DNA of 64,000 nt. Source: Atrichornis clamosus (taxonomy: Eukaryota; Chordata; Aves; Passeriformes; Menuridae). Made by a program: the position numbers and the translations under genes. Positions 12,301 to 24,300 of this stretch are shown here, piece by piece. The stretch spans positions 48,570 through 112,569 of the forward strand of contig WBMZ01014045.1 of NCBI GenBank assembly GCA_013400975.1, read 5' to 3'. The notes under the pieces are model-generated. The model ran no database searches. It saw nothing but the letters and a program-made list of their open reading frames with translations, and had not been told where the DNA came from. How positions within the stretch are numbered: the stretch's first letter is position 1; every line of letters begins with the position of its first letter.

Positions 12301-15300
12301 AATTTGTTCCCATTCAAGATTTATTCTGTGGGAAATGCAGCTGCCCTAGGCATCAGGAGCTCCAATCCAGCACGAACTGAGTTAATTCTACCCACTGATG
12401 TCTTTTCTCAACATTTTTGTGGGCAAGTTTATTGCTCGTGAAGGTAAGAGACTGGTCCAAACCCACTGAAGCCAAAGGAATGGCTCCATGGGCACTGGAA
12501 TTGGCTCTGAAGTGCCAGAGGAAGCCAGACACAGCACTGGCAGGACCAGCACAAACTTCACATCACCAAGCCAAGTCACCTCTATGCCAAACTGTATTAA
12601 AAAAAGTTGGCAGTGTCTTAAACAGCAACTTTTGGCCATGCCAGAGGGTTTGGTGAGGTTTGCATGTGAGGGATTAAACCTCCATTTAATCTCTTATCTG
12701 TGGACTTTTTTTTGATAGCCTGGGAAGCAGATAGGTGGCTATGGAAATGGCAATCGGAGAAGCAGCTTTTCTTGCTTATTTTGAAATCAGGCTGGACTGA
12801 GTTTACCAGTTTGATTCTTATTATTAATTGCAGCAGTGCAGGCTGGACCCTCACCAAGACCTTTTGCACCATTGTGCAAACCCTCCAGCATGTAACAAAC
12901 CCCACTCTGGGACTGCCTTTGATTATCCCACAGCCTGTGCGTGGGTTTAACGCCACTGATGTTTAACTCCCATTTTTCAAAGAAACACATTTGCCACATC
13001 TCATACCCTGCTGCTGATCCGGGGGATCCAGACGTGCAGTGACACAACTGAGCATTGCCTGGGCTGGGATCACTGGAACCAACTGATTCCCCATCCCTTA
13101 CTTTTTTTTTCCTTCCCATTTTTTGGTGTCGATTTAATGAAAAAATAAATGCCCACTTACTTGTGCTGAATGTCCCTGTGTAGGTTACTCTGGGCTGGGA
13201 TTTCTGGTAGCTGGTGATGACGACGATGTATTTTTGCCCGCTCCTGAGCCCTCGGATCACGTGCTCAGTGCCGGTCAGGTTTTGCCTCTGCACAAGGGAG
13301 TGGTCGTGTGCCAAGGTGACAGTGATGTCGAAGGCACTTTGTGGCTCGGGGCTGGCCCAGCGCAGCCTGGCGCTGCTCTCGGTGACATCTGAGATCTGGA
13401 TGTCGTGGCTCTTTGCTGCAAGGCACAGTCAAACGGAACACCAGGCAGTGAATGAAGAGGGAAGGTCTCAAGGGAAAAGTGCCTCAGTGCTGCAGGATCT
13501 TCTTTCCGTGACAAGTGCGAGCCAGGCTGGGACTTGGCTATCACAGGTGCCCAGCCCAGCACACTGCAGGGGGAGGGCTTTGTTTTCCATAGCCTAGATA
13601 ATTCATCGAGTAGTTTATTTATTTTTAATAATCTGTTGCAATCTAGCAAATCAAAGCCTTTTGTAAAATTTTCTACAAGATTTACACAACTTTCCCAACA
13701 ACTGTAAATGTTCCCAGTCAGATCCTTCTCTGGGGTGCAGTGGATTCACTGAGCTGCTGAAGACCTTCAAGCCAAGAGTGAACATAAAATCCCAGAATGG
13801 TTTGGGTTGGAAGGGACCTTAAAGCCCATCTCGTTCCACCCCTCTGCTGATGGCAGGGACACCTTTCACTAGACCAGGTTCCTCCAAGCCCCATCCAACC
13901 TGGCCTTGAGCACTTCCAGGGATGATAACCTTAACATAACCTTAGGTCAAAGAAGTTACTATGGAAAGGTTTTCCTGCTCTGGCAGAGTCTTGGATGAGA
14001 CCTTTACAAACACTGCTTAAAGCAGCAGTGGAGCAAGAAGCACCCTGAAAAGTTTGTTCCCCTCGAGCTGATGAGAGCATTAACCTTGGAAGAGCTGATT
14101 GCTTTTATTTATTGCTTTTTATTTATTATTTATGCAGGGACTTGCCATCAATGACTGGATAAGCATCCCTGTGCTTTGACACATGTTCTTGGATACTTGC
14201 TCAGCTAGTGCAGATCTGCCTGTATCCCCTTGCAAAAATACCTGGGAAATCTCCTTTACATGAACTGTGCTCACATAAAAGAGGCTTGGTGTTCCCAAAT
14301 AGGTCTTCACACTGATTCAGTGATGAACTAACTATTCGTATTAGCTGAGAGTTCAAACAACGCCATTGCATGAATCACCATAAAAAGCAAAACTTGGCCA
14401 AGGGGGAATGCTATGAGGAAATCATGGAAACATGGCCACACTAGAAAGAGAAGTTCTCTGTAGCTGGATGGATTGTTCCATACTAAGATGTTCTGCCTGT
14501 GTTTTGCCTCTGGGCAGCCTATTTCCCACCCTTTTCTGCGCAAAATCCTTAACTAAAGCTGATGAGGTAATGCCCCAGCGCGGATTTCCATGTTTACACC
14601 TGAAACCCTGTTCCTGCAAGCATGAAATTTGGCCTCGCAGTGACATTTCCCACAGGAATAACCCCCTCATGGAGGAAGAAGAGCCACAACCCGCTGTGGT
14701 TCAGCCCAGAGGGAGACCGCTCACTTACCCCCGTGTCTCCTCCTGCCGCTGGCTGCGGTGGCCGTGGTGTTGGTGGTGGCACGGCCGCTGGCTTTGGCAT
14801 GGGTAGCAGTGCCAGCTGCTCCCTGCGTGGTGGCATTCCCCTGGCCCACGGTGCTGGCTGGGGTGGGCTCGGTGGCTCTGCCCTGGCCCACGGTGCTGGC
14901 AGGGGTGGTTCTGGCACGGGCGCTCGCCACGGGCTTGACGGTCGCGCTGACCGTGGTGCTGGCACTGAAGGTCCGGGTTATGGTCGCGTTGGGAGCTACG
15001 TACCTGGGCAGAGTTTTGGAAGGGGAGAGGAGTTGGCATAGAAACCATTGGCAAGAACCCACCCGTGGTCAATAGTCTTTGCTAGCTTTAGATCTGCCCA
15101 CAGAGAGGAGTGAGAAGTGCTTGGAGCAACCTGGTCTTGTGCAAGGTGTCCCTGCCCGTGGCAGGGGGTTGGAACGAGATTTCTTTAAGGGTCCTTCCAA
15201 CCCAAACTGTTCTGTGCTTCTCTGATAAGAGTGAGTTCAGTAGACAGATCTATAGCATTCCTGACTTCAAGGGGCTCGACCTTCTAAGGCCAGATCATCT

Positions 15301-18300
15301 CTGAGGCCACCACTGAGACTTGGTGACACAAGTTTTCACTTCTTTTCTGACAATATTAGGGTGGGTTCTATGATGGATTCTGTATATCAGATAATCCAGG
15401 GCAGCCCATCTTCTGAAAGTAATGTGCTGAGTAGAAAGCCCCAAATTAATAGTAACTCTGGAATTCCTGACCTACATGATCAAAGTCAGCATATACCTCC
15501 TTCATGTTTTTATGCATATGTATAAATATGACATCTACCCCAAACTTAAAATTATATGTGCACTTTCCTACCCTTCTCTACAAGATATCTCTGTTGCTCT
15601 TTTGACACAGCACTAAGAGAACCAGAAAAATTAATTAAAATATTATTTAAATTATATTAATTAAAAGATAATCCTGATTTTTTGCATTGAAGTTGCTTTT
15701 TCTTTCCTTTTCCCCAAAGCACTACTCACACTGCTTTCTGCCCCGTGAGCACGGGGTGCTGGCTCTGGGCTTGCTGACCATTCTGGAACCACTCACACTG
15801 TTTCCTTATCTCTGGAGACAGGTAGAAAGCGAAGTCACCTGGAGACAGAGAGAGAAAGACATTAAACACTGGTGATGAGGATGGTGGATACCAACCAACT
15901 CGTTACTTATATTTCTTGTTAATTTAAAAAAAACCCCAGCTTGTCTCTTCTTGCTTGATGTTTGGTTACTGCAGCATCCTGGTTTGGGAGTTTTGTTATT
16001 CCACTTTACAAACATGAGAGCCTTAACTACAAGAGGGCTGTTTGCCTGAGTCTGTCACGTGTAAACACATTTCTTGTAACAAGGCTCTTCCGACCACGCA
16101 GTTTTTTTCAAGAGTTAGAAGTTTCCAGGACTGCTGTAAGCAGTAAATGGAAAAAGCAAGCTGAGATAACCTAAACATTTATTTCCAGATGTTTGCTTCC
16201 TATTTAGTGCAAGACATTCCTGAATCAGTGGTGTATAAGCCAATTAATCTGATTTTCAGGAATTTTTGCTAAAACTAGCTTTCCTAAAAAAGGTCCATTT
16301 CCTATCCTTGCTGGCTGTGTATGTTTAGGATCTCTGGCAGCTGGAGATCCAGCCTGGCGTCTCTATCTAAGCTGAGATGTAAATTTTCAGGGCACAGTGA
16401 GCGCATCCCAAACATAGCAGCATTATTTATCCCTGAGTGGAGAATCCTGTCCATCTGGCCCTTAAATCTGCATACAGCAACTCCAGATCTCAGCCTAAGC
16501 CAGCCAAACGCCTGCTGGACAAGATGTTTATGGCTGAAGTTGGGAAGAAAGATCTGCTGGGTGTTCAAGGAGCTCCAGGGGAGTGCTAGCAAGCTGCAAA
16601 GGGCCTTAGCAGGACCTGTGTGAGCGGCAAGGCAGGCGGGATGAGATCGGATCCCACAGGTGAGCCCATGGAGACCAAGGCAAAGCAGACACAAGTGCAA
16701 ATTCTACTTGGTGGACCTACATGAGATGGCATGGGGAGGCCAAAGTGGACAAAAGCCAGGCATACTCAACTTGATAAACCTATGAGCAGCCCCAGTTGCA
16801 CCGAACAGTACAGAATATAGAAAAAGAGATGAACTTCAGTGGGTCCTGCTGCCCACAGAGGTTGTCAGACTAAAGCCCATCCGCCCAAAACCTTTCAGAT
16901 TAACCCCTCTGAGGCCACGCGTTGCCCCTTCCATGACACTTTGGCTGCAGGATGCTACACTTACTTCTGATAAAGGATGGTAGCAGGGTCCCAAAACGCA
17001 GCAAGGGCTCTTCATGAAGCTCTCCTGGTTTATCGACCAGCTTGAAGAACACGTCGTTTGGCTCACTGGCGAGGCTGTAGACACTCTTGGCATTCACCTT
17101 CCTACCGATGCCCAAGACAACAAAGAAGTACCCTTTGCATTTTGCATTGATGACAACCCTCTGCAAGTGCTCAAGTTCTTGTTTGTTCACTTTTCCAGTC
17201 ATCATCAGAACTATGACTTTTAGATCCCGAGGGCTCGGCGTGCTTTCAAAGATATGAGCAACTGTGTGTTCAATTGCACTTCCTAGAGCCCTCGTGCCAT
17301 GGAGCTGGGTCATTTGGTTGTGGAGGTAATTAATGATCTTCTCTTTGGATGAGTAATCAGTTAGGGAGAACTCAGTTTTTACTGGTGGGAAGCTTGAGTT
17401 GGTTTCATGTTCATAAGGAGCTTGCTGCAGAACTGCCACTCTGGCGTGGTGCTGCGATACTTTCGGCTCCGAGCTGATTTCCAGGTTGGTTACGAGGTGG
17501 GAAATGTACTTCCTCATCTCGCTGAACTGCAGAGGGGTGGTGGACTCGGAGCTGTCCAGGATGAAGGCTATGTCCGTGTCAACGTCTGTTGGGGCTGCCC
17601 TTCTGTCTCGGAACGCAGGTCTCTGGCCGCTGACACCACAGCTGGGGTGGGGATCGCACACATCTGGGAAAGAAACGCAGTAGGTTTCACCAGCAGGAAC
17701 TCAACACAACCCACCCTCATCACTGCAAAAATCTCTTGTGTCACATGAAATACTGTCCAGCCATGGACATTCACTGGTCCATTGCTTGATGCCAGGGTCA
17801 TTTCATCCCACAACACATTCAGTTATGTGTTCAGTACTTTTCTGTGCTCCTTTGTCCCAGGGGATCCCTGAAGCACTCTGTCATAAATGGCAGAAGGCCA
17901 TCCTTTAGAGCATTTAGCTATCGGTATTTGGGCTGTCAAAGTGGGAACCAGACATAAAAGGAGCTTCTCTTTACAAAGCAGAGAACACCCAGTGAACCTC
18001 GTTCATAGTGCCAATGTTTTCTGCTCAACCCAAGAACACGAATCCCTTGTACTTATCAACAAAAGGGCAGACTCCCAGCTGGGCTTCCCTTCTGCACCGC
18101 TTACAACTGACTGCTGCGTGACCAGAAGGGTTTGGAACTGTCAAGAGGAGAAATTGGATGCTTTACCCAAACAAATGTGACAAGTCAAGAGCCTCTGAAT
18201 GGTTTCATTCAGCTGACTGCCGCTGGTTGGAAGAACAATGGCGTGACCAACCGCTGTGTTGTTGATCTGGTCAGATGGAAACAGAAAAACAGTGTCAGTA

Positions 18301-21300
18301 ATGCTGCCTTCTGTTGTTTTCAGCTCAAAGGAGGGAAGGTCAATCCACAACTCCTGCTGGATCCCATTTGGAGGAGCCTCATGCCCCCAACATCAGTTAG
18401 TGGGACTTGTTTAGGGTCATAAACTCCAAGAAAAGGGTTAAGCACTTGAACCAGTGCTCAGTGAGCTCATCTGGGGCTTTGTTGTGGCTTTAAATCTCTG
18501 CATGTCCACTCTCCCTCTGCCAACAAAGCTAATGTACTTCCACCTTCCCACCCTTGGCCTTTCTGTCAGACTCTTTCACTATGGGGACTCCTTCCTTCCG
18601 TTTCATTCCAGACCTGACACCCTGGAGTCATGGCCTGGGAAACAAGTAACTCATGAGAACCTCACTGGCATTTCACAGCACATGCCGTGGTGATTATGGA
18701 ATTAGGATTTCTCTCCTGGTCGACATGCAGGATGAGTTTCGTCAGCAATGCTCTCTCAGTCCTAAGAGAGGCCTGTGGAAGCCAAGCACTGCCTGTGGCA
18801 TCCAACACCATCAAACGTGACCGAGGGCATGAGCAGAAAATAAAGAAAGGATGAAGGACCCCAACCTCCAAAGCTCTGGCAAGAACGGCATCCTGCCTGC
18901 TGGTGAGGAACACAGGCACGACCCCGGCATCGTAGAGCTTCAGCACAGCGTCATTGAGCTGCGGGGACGCCCTCGTGTCCCCGTTGCTGAAAAAGACAGC
19001 CACCTTCCTCATCAGAAAGCCACTTCGGGCACGCTTGAAGGTATTCCTGGCCACAAAGGACATGGCAGTCTCCAGGCTGCGTGGCTTTGTGGTCAGGGTT
19101 GCCTGGAAGTTTTGGATCTGCTGGAGGAGGCTGGATTTCTTCCTGGCATCAGCAAAGCGGATCTCGGTGGTGACCTCGCTGTTGTAGGTGACCAAAGCCA
19201 CCCGTGCCCCCCGAGGACAGTTGCTCTCGGCGATGGTCAAGTTGTTGACAACTCTGAGCACTGTTTGCTTCATCCTGTTGAAAACATCCCTCACAACGCC
19301 CGAGGAGGTGTCGATAGCGAAGGCCAGCTCGGTGGGGAAGACAGGGCACTCCTTGGGACCTGCCAGGAATGTGCATTGGGGACAAGTAATGCCTCAAACA
19401 GCTGTCAGGAGTCAAGGACCCTGTCCTCAGCAAGGGTAAATCTTTCATGCCACATATGTGGGGAGAGCAACAGTTGTGGCACACAGTTACCCTGGGATTT
19501 AGAGGACTGGGTGAGACTTACCGTAGCAGCAAGCTGTAGAAAAGATGGAGAAAAAAAGCAGCCTGGTCAGTGCCATTCTTGTAACATGATGGGCAAATAA
19601 GGGGAGAGACAGGGGCTTAGCAAAGCACTGAGGTACTCACGGCATTTGTCTTTGATATTCCGCACAAGCGCGCATTGCTTTAGGAAATAAAGAAAGAGGG
19701 GTGAGGAGTCGTGTCACACAGCCAACCAAAGGGTATTCCAAAAAGAGAGAGAAAAAATGCCACACTTACATCTCTGGATTCTCCTTTATCGCCTTTAAGG
19801 CCCTGTTTCAAAGAATAAAGAGAAATTGAGTGCAATGTGTATCCTCAGGGTGCCCCAGGAACCCTGTCGGAATAATTGCTTAACCACAGGTCATGCAGAA
19901 GCCAAGGGAAAACCTGTCTGTTTTCAGATGTCTTTCCAGCAACAGGAGAAAGGGCTTTCCCGTGTGAGGAGTAAATCTAGCAGAGGCCAAACCCAAAATG
20001 AGTTTGGAACTGGATGGTCTTGAAGGTCCGTTCCCACCCAGACCATTCTATGATTTACAATGCTCCAGACTGACATGCAAAGCAAGCCCAGTCACCTTGG
20101 ACCTTCTGGGGTGCCTTGTGCCAGCCACATTTGGTCATGGATCATATCCTGTGTGGGGTGATAAATGATACAGAGCTGAGAATCTCCTAAAAGGAGTTTT
20201 AAGGGGCATATTGCCAGGAGGAGATCCTAGAGTCTGGTAAGAGCGTGTCTCTTGACTTTTTCCTTCAGTGTGAGGAAGGGTAAATATTCAGCAGTGATAA
20301 ACAGCTTCTTAGAAATTTACAGAGACACATCCAAGATAAATAAAGAGGGATTTCCCCAACTTGAAATCAGCAGGAGATTGGTGATAGGCTTATTTTTCAA
20401 CCCCTGGCACCCATAGGGACCAGCACATTTCTCAGAGAAGAGAGAGAAGTCTCTCCAGGGGTGAAGCCAGAGACTCCATCAGCAATGCAATGAACACTTA
20501 CAGATGGTCCAGGGTATCCAATCTCTCCTTTCTGACCAAGTGTCCCAGGATCTCCTGCGTTTCCCTGGAAAGAGAGAGCAGAGAAGTCCTCTCCATGAAC
20601 ATCTGCAAGAGGACTCTCAGGAGCACTTGGAGGAAAAGATGTGTCCATCTTTCAGGGCGTTTGTGCAGAAGGGAAGAATTGTGCCATGGTCCAACTTACT
20701 CTGCGGCCTCTGTTGCCTTTGGGGCCAGGGCCTCCAGCAACACCACGGTCCCCAGGTCCACCCTGGTAGGGAAGAACACAAACAGCAGCTCTAAATCTGC
20801 ACAGGCCCATGGAAAATGGCTTGGAAAATGAATGCACAGCTCGTGGGCTGCACCTACCTTAGGCCCTGCATAGCCTATGAAGCCACGTTCTCCCTGAAAC
20901 AACAGAAAGGTGTATTTGAATATGTTTTAGAAAATGCCCTTGCACTGAATCTGCACTGGAGATCTTGGCTCCTTCCTTGGCCTTGTTAAGGAGGTGGGAG
21001 TGCTGAGCATACACTTACCTTTCTGCCTTTAGGACCCAGGACACCAATTCCATCTCGTCCATCATCACCCTAAAATTTGAAGGCCAAAGTCATTTATATG
21101 CAGTCATATGTAAACAACTTAAACCCCACAGGTCCAGCAGCGTCAATAGAAAGAAGCCCCTGAAGCCACAGGCCTTTGTGAAACTCCTAAAGTTCCTTAA
21201 GTGTCCTTAAGTGTGTGAGGACACAGCCACACTCACCATCTCTCCTCGTGGGCCCGGCTGTCCACTCGGCCCTTTGGGTCCAGGGTTTCCAGGCTCACCC

Positions 21301-24300
21301 TAAAAAGAGGAGCATCTGTTAAAGCATGTGCTGAAACTCCAGGCAGCTCGGAGCCGTCCCCTCCCCATCAACACTGGTTTCTTTACACAGAGCAGTCTGC
21401 AGCCCTCCTTGTGGCAGAAAGGCACGACTGGACCTCCACAGCCAGCAAGGCTGCCAAATGCTGGCACTTTAGTGGGGCCTTTAGAGATTTCAGGAAAGAT
21501 AAAACCTTCCCACATGGGCATCCTCTGAGAATCTGCCCAGGAAAGTTGCTTGGGAATCTCAGTTGCTCAGTTACTTCTGCCTTTCTGTTCAATGAAATGA
21601 GAGCCTAAAGAGACAACCAGAGCACAGACCTTGCTTCTCTCCACACTGTGCAAGCCCAAGAGGTTAATCTCATATATTTTTTTAAGCCCACTAAAATCCA
21701 GAAGCTTTTCAATGCTGCTTTAGTTGCTGATGCCCAGTGCTCCTGACGACATACCTTCAGTCCCAGAGGACCAATCCTGCCACGCTCTCCTGGGGGTCCT
21801 GGAGGTCCACCCCCAGCCTGGAATGGAAATGGGGAAAGGCATGTTGGCAATGTGGCAAGAAAACTGGGGTGCCAGAAACTAGGGAATTGGGTGACCATAG
21901 AAATCATGTACTGACTGCTAGGGCTGGTACATCTCAAAATTCCTTAGGAAATTCAGAATTCTCCTTCATGTTTGGGAAGAGCTGGAGGTCCAGCTCAGTT
22001 CAATGCAAATGTCAACAGCAATTTATATTGTCCCTAGAGAACACCCACAGGAAAGCAGGAGGGGAAAAATCATGCTGGGGCTGGGGAAATGGAAAACGTG
22101 TCTGGTTTTATGTCCATGGGTCTGGCCAAGGAATGCAGGAGGAGGGAGAAATTAGGAAGCGTATGAGATGGATCATGCTCTAGCTTTAGAGGTTGAAACA
22201 CCACAGAGATGCCCCACCAGTCCCTCAGGGATGCTCTTTAACTAAAATTGCAAACCATAATGGGCCAAACAATGAAGTCCTGACCCCTCTGTGGTTGCTT
22301 TTAACCTCTTCTCTTCTGTAACTCTTGATCAAGAAATCTTTAGCATAAGTTGAGAGGAGACTCACGCTGGGAGAGTGTGGTATAAGAGAGTGGAACAGAG
22401 TTGGAGCCCTAGGAGGCGGGAATGGGAAGACACATTGGCTGCAGCTTGTTAGTAGAGCAAGAGTATGGTTGGTTCAATGTCTGGGAAGCAGCAGAAGGTT
22501 TACCCTGGGTCCAGGGACACCCTGCTCTCCTCTAATGCCTGGTGTGCCGAGCTGGCCAGGAGGACCCTGTGCAGGGAGAAAAGAGAGGCTGTCAATGCAC
22601 AGGGGCAGAAACACACCAGGATCCAGGGGACAGCAAATGCTGCAGTGTCTGAGGGGTGGTTTGCAAGCACAGCACACCTTGGCTGGTGTGAACGCCATGG
22701 CAGGCAGGACAGCCAGGCCACAGCACACCCGAAAATACCCAAATCCCAACAGTCCTTGTGGATGAGACTCTTCAGGGAAGTGGCTGTGATGAAATAACAC
22801 CACAGCGTCATGAGGCAAGACTTTTCCCCTGCTCTGAACTCACTGACCTGGGGCCCTCTCATGCCTTGTTCTCCAGCTGGCCCTGCTTGACCGGGCGAGC
22901 CCTTGGTGCCCTGGAAGAACAAAACAGGACAGTGCAGGTTAGCATAGGAGGACATGGTCAGCACCTTGGGCGGGGAAAGGAGAGACTGGGGTATTCACAG
23001 CTGCACAAAGAGCAGGTAACAGATTTTCAGTTGGGTTTTTTCTTGGTTTGATTTTTTTCAAGATATGGTTATAGCAGAGAATAAGCACAGCAGTGGTGGG
23101 GTGATGTGCCTCCTGCAATCGATGGGCATCAGCCTCCTTTATGCTTTGGCCCTGTTACACTGCTCCAGCAGCACATGGAGACAAAACATCCGACCAGGAA
23201 ATTCTGCAGAGGACAGGCAGCCCCAGGCACGTGGATGGTTGGTTCTGCACTGAGTCCAGCAAGAAGGATACAGGGAGATGAGCCTGAGCAGGGGAAGGAG
23301 AAGGAGCGGGAGGAGGAGGGAAATTTGGAGGAGAGAGGAGGCAGAGAGGAATAAGCAAAGCCTGCACATCTCTTCCCTGGGCATGTCTCTCTGGGTGCAG
23401 TGGCTGCCTGGCCCGTGGCGTGGCAGGAGCCCCAGGTGTTGTCCCATCACCACTTACCTTAACTCCTATGGGTCCCCTTCGTCCTGCCATACCCTACAAA
23501 TGAAGAAACAACGAGGCTTGTTACTCTAATATGCAAGCACACATTTCCCTGTTGTTTCTAGATCCATGTATCAATGCTTCTTGTTGTCCAAAATTACATT
23601 TGGATGGTTTAATCTACTGGGGGGAGAGGGAAAGAGAAATCTGCATGGTCAACTCTCTTAAATCAGACCTGGGAATGTTTCCTCCCTCCTCTCACCTCCC
23701 AACACTCCACCACATAGGTTAGTTGCTCCCTCATGCCTGCAGGAGTGTGTCACCATCCCTGGGACGGGAGGGACAGGAAGCAGGGGACACATCCCCAGAC
23801 ATCCCAGCTACACCAGCTCCCAAATGCAGATGCATATCATGGAATCGCGAACTGGTTTGGTTTAGAAGGGACCTTCAGCACCATCCAATTCCAACCCCCT
23901 GCCATGGGCAAGGACATCTTCCACTAGACCAGGTTGTTCCAAACCCCATCCAACTTGGCCTTATATATAAATCAGGTGTAGCTCCACTGATCTGAACACT
24001 GAGGTATTTGCATGAAAATAAATTCAAGATTAGACCTTTTAAGTCTCTACAACAAACCAGAAAGCCATGAGGCATTTTCCTTTAGAGTTTTTTCTTTTTT
24101 GGGAGTGGTTGGTTGGGTTTTGAGGTTGAATTTCTGATGTTCGTGAAACAAAGCACATGGGAAGGCAGAAGGGAAAAAATTATTGTCAAACTAAGCTCGG
24201 CCCCTGCTGACTGGAGGTCTGGCAGCTCACCTTCCTCCCGACTCCACCGTCTTGGCCCTCCTGCCCTGCTGGTCCTGGATCTCCCTGCAGGAAAAACAAA

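Noticed and set aside
14725..15072. Alternative frame across the C3 exon as the real one
   Set aside because: It would need a different donor in exon 39 and would put the FN3 exon out of frame.
18851..19600. Plus-strand open frame of 249 codons
   Set aside because: Antisense to VWA C1 and its intron; the minus-strand frame has clear homology and splice sites.
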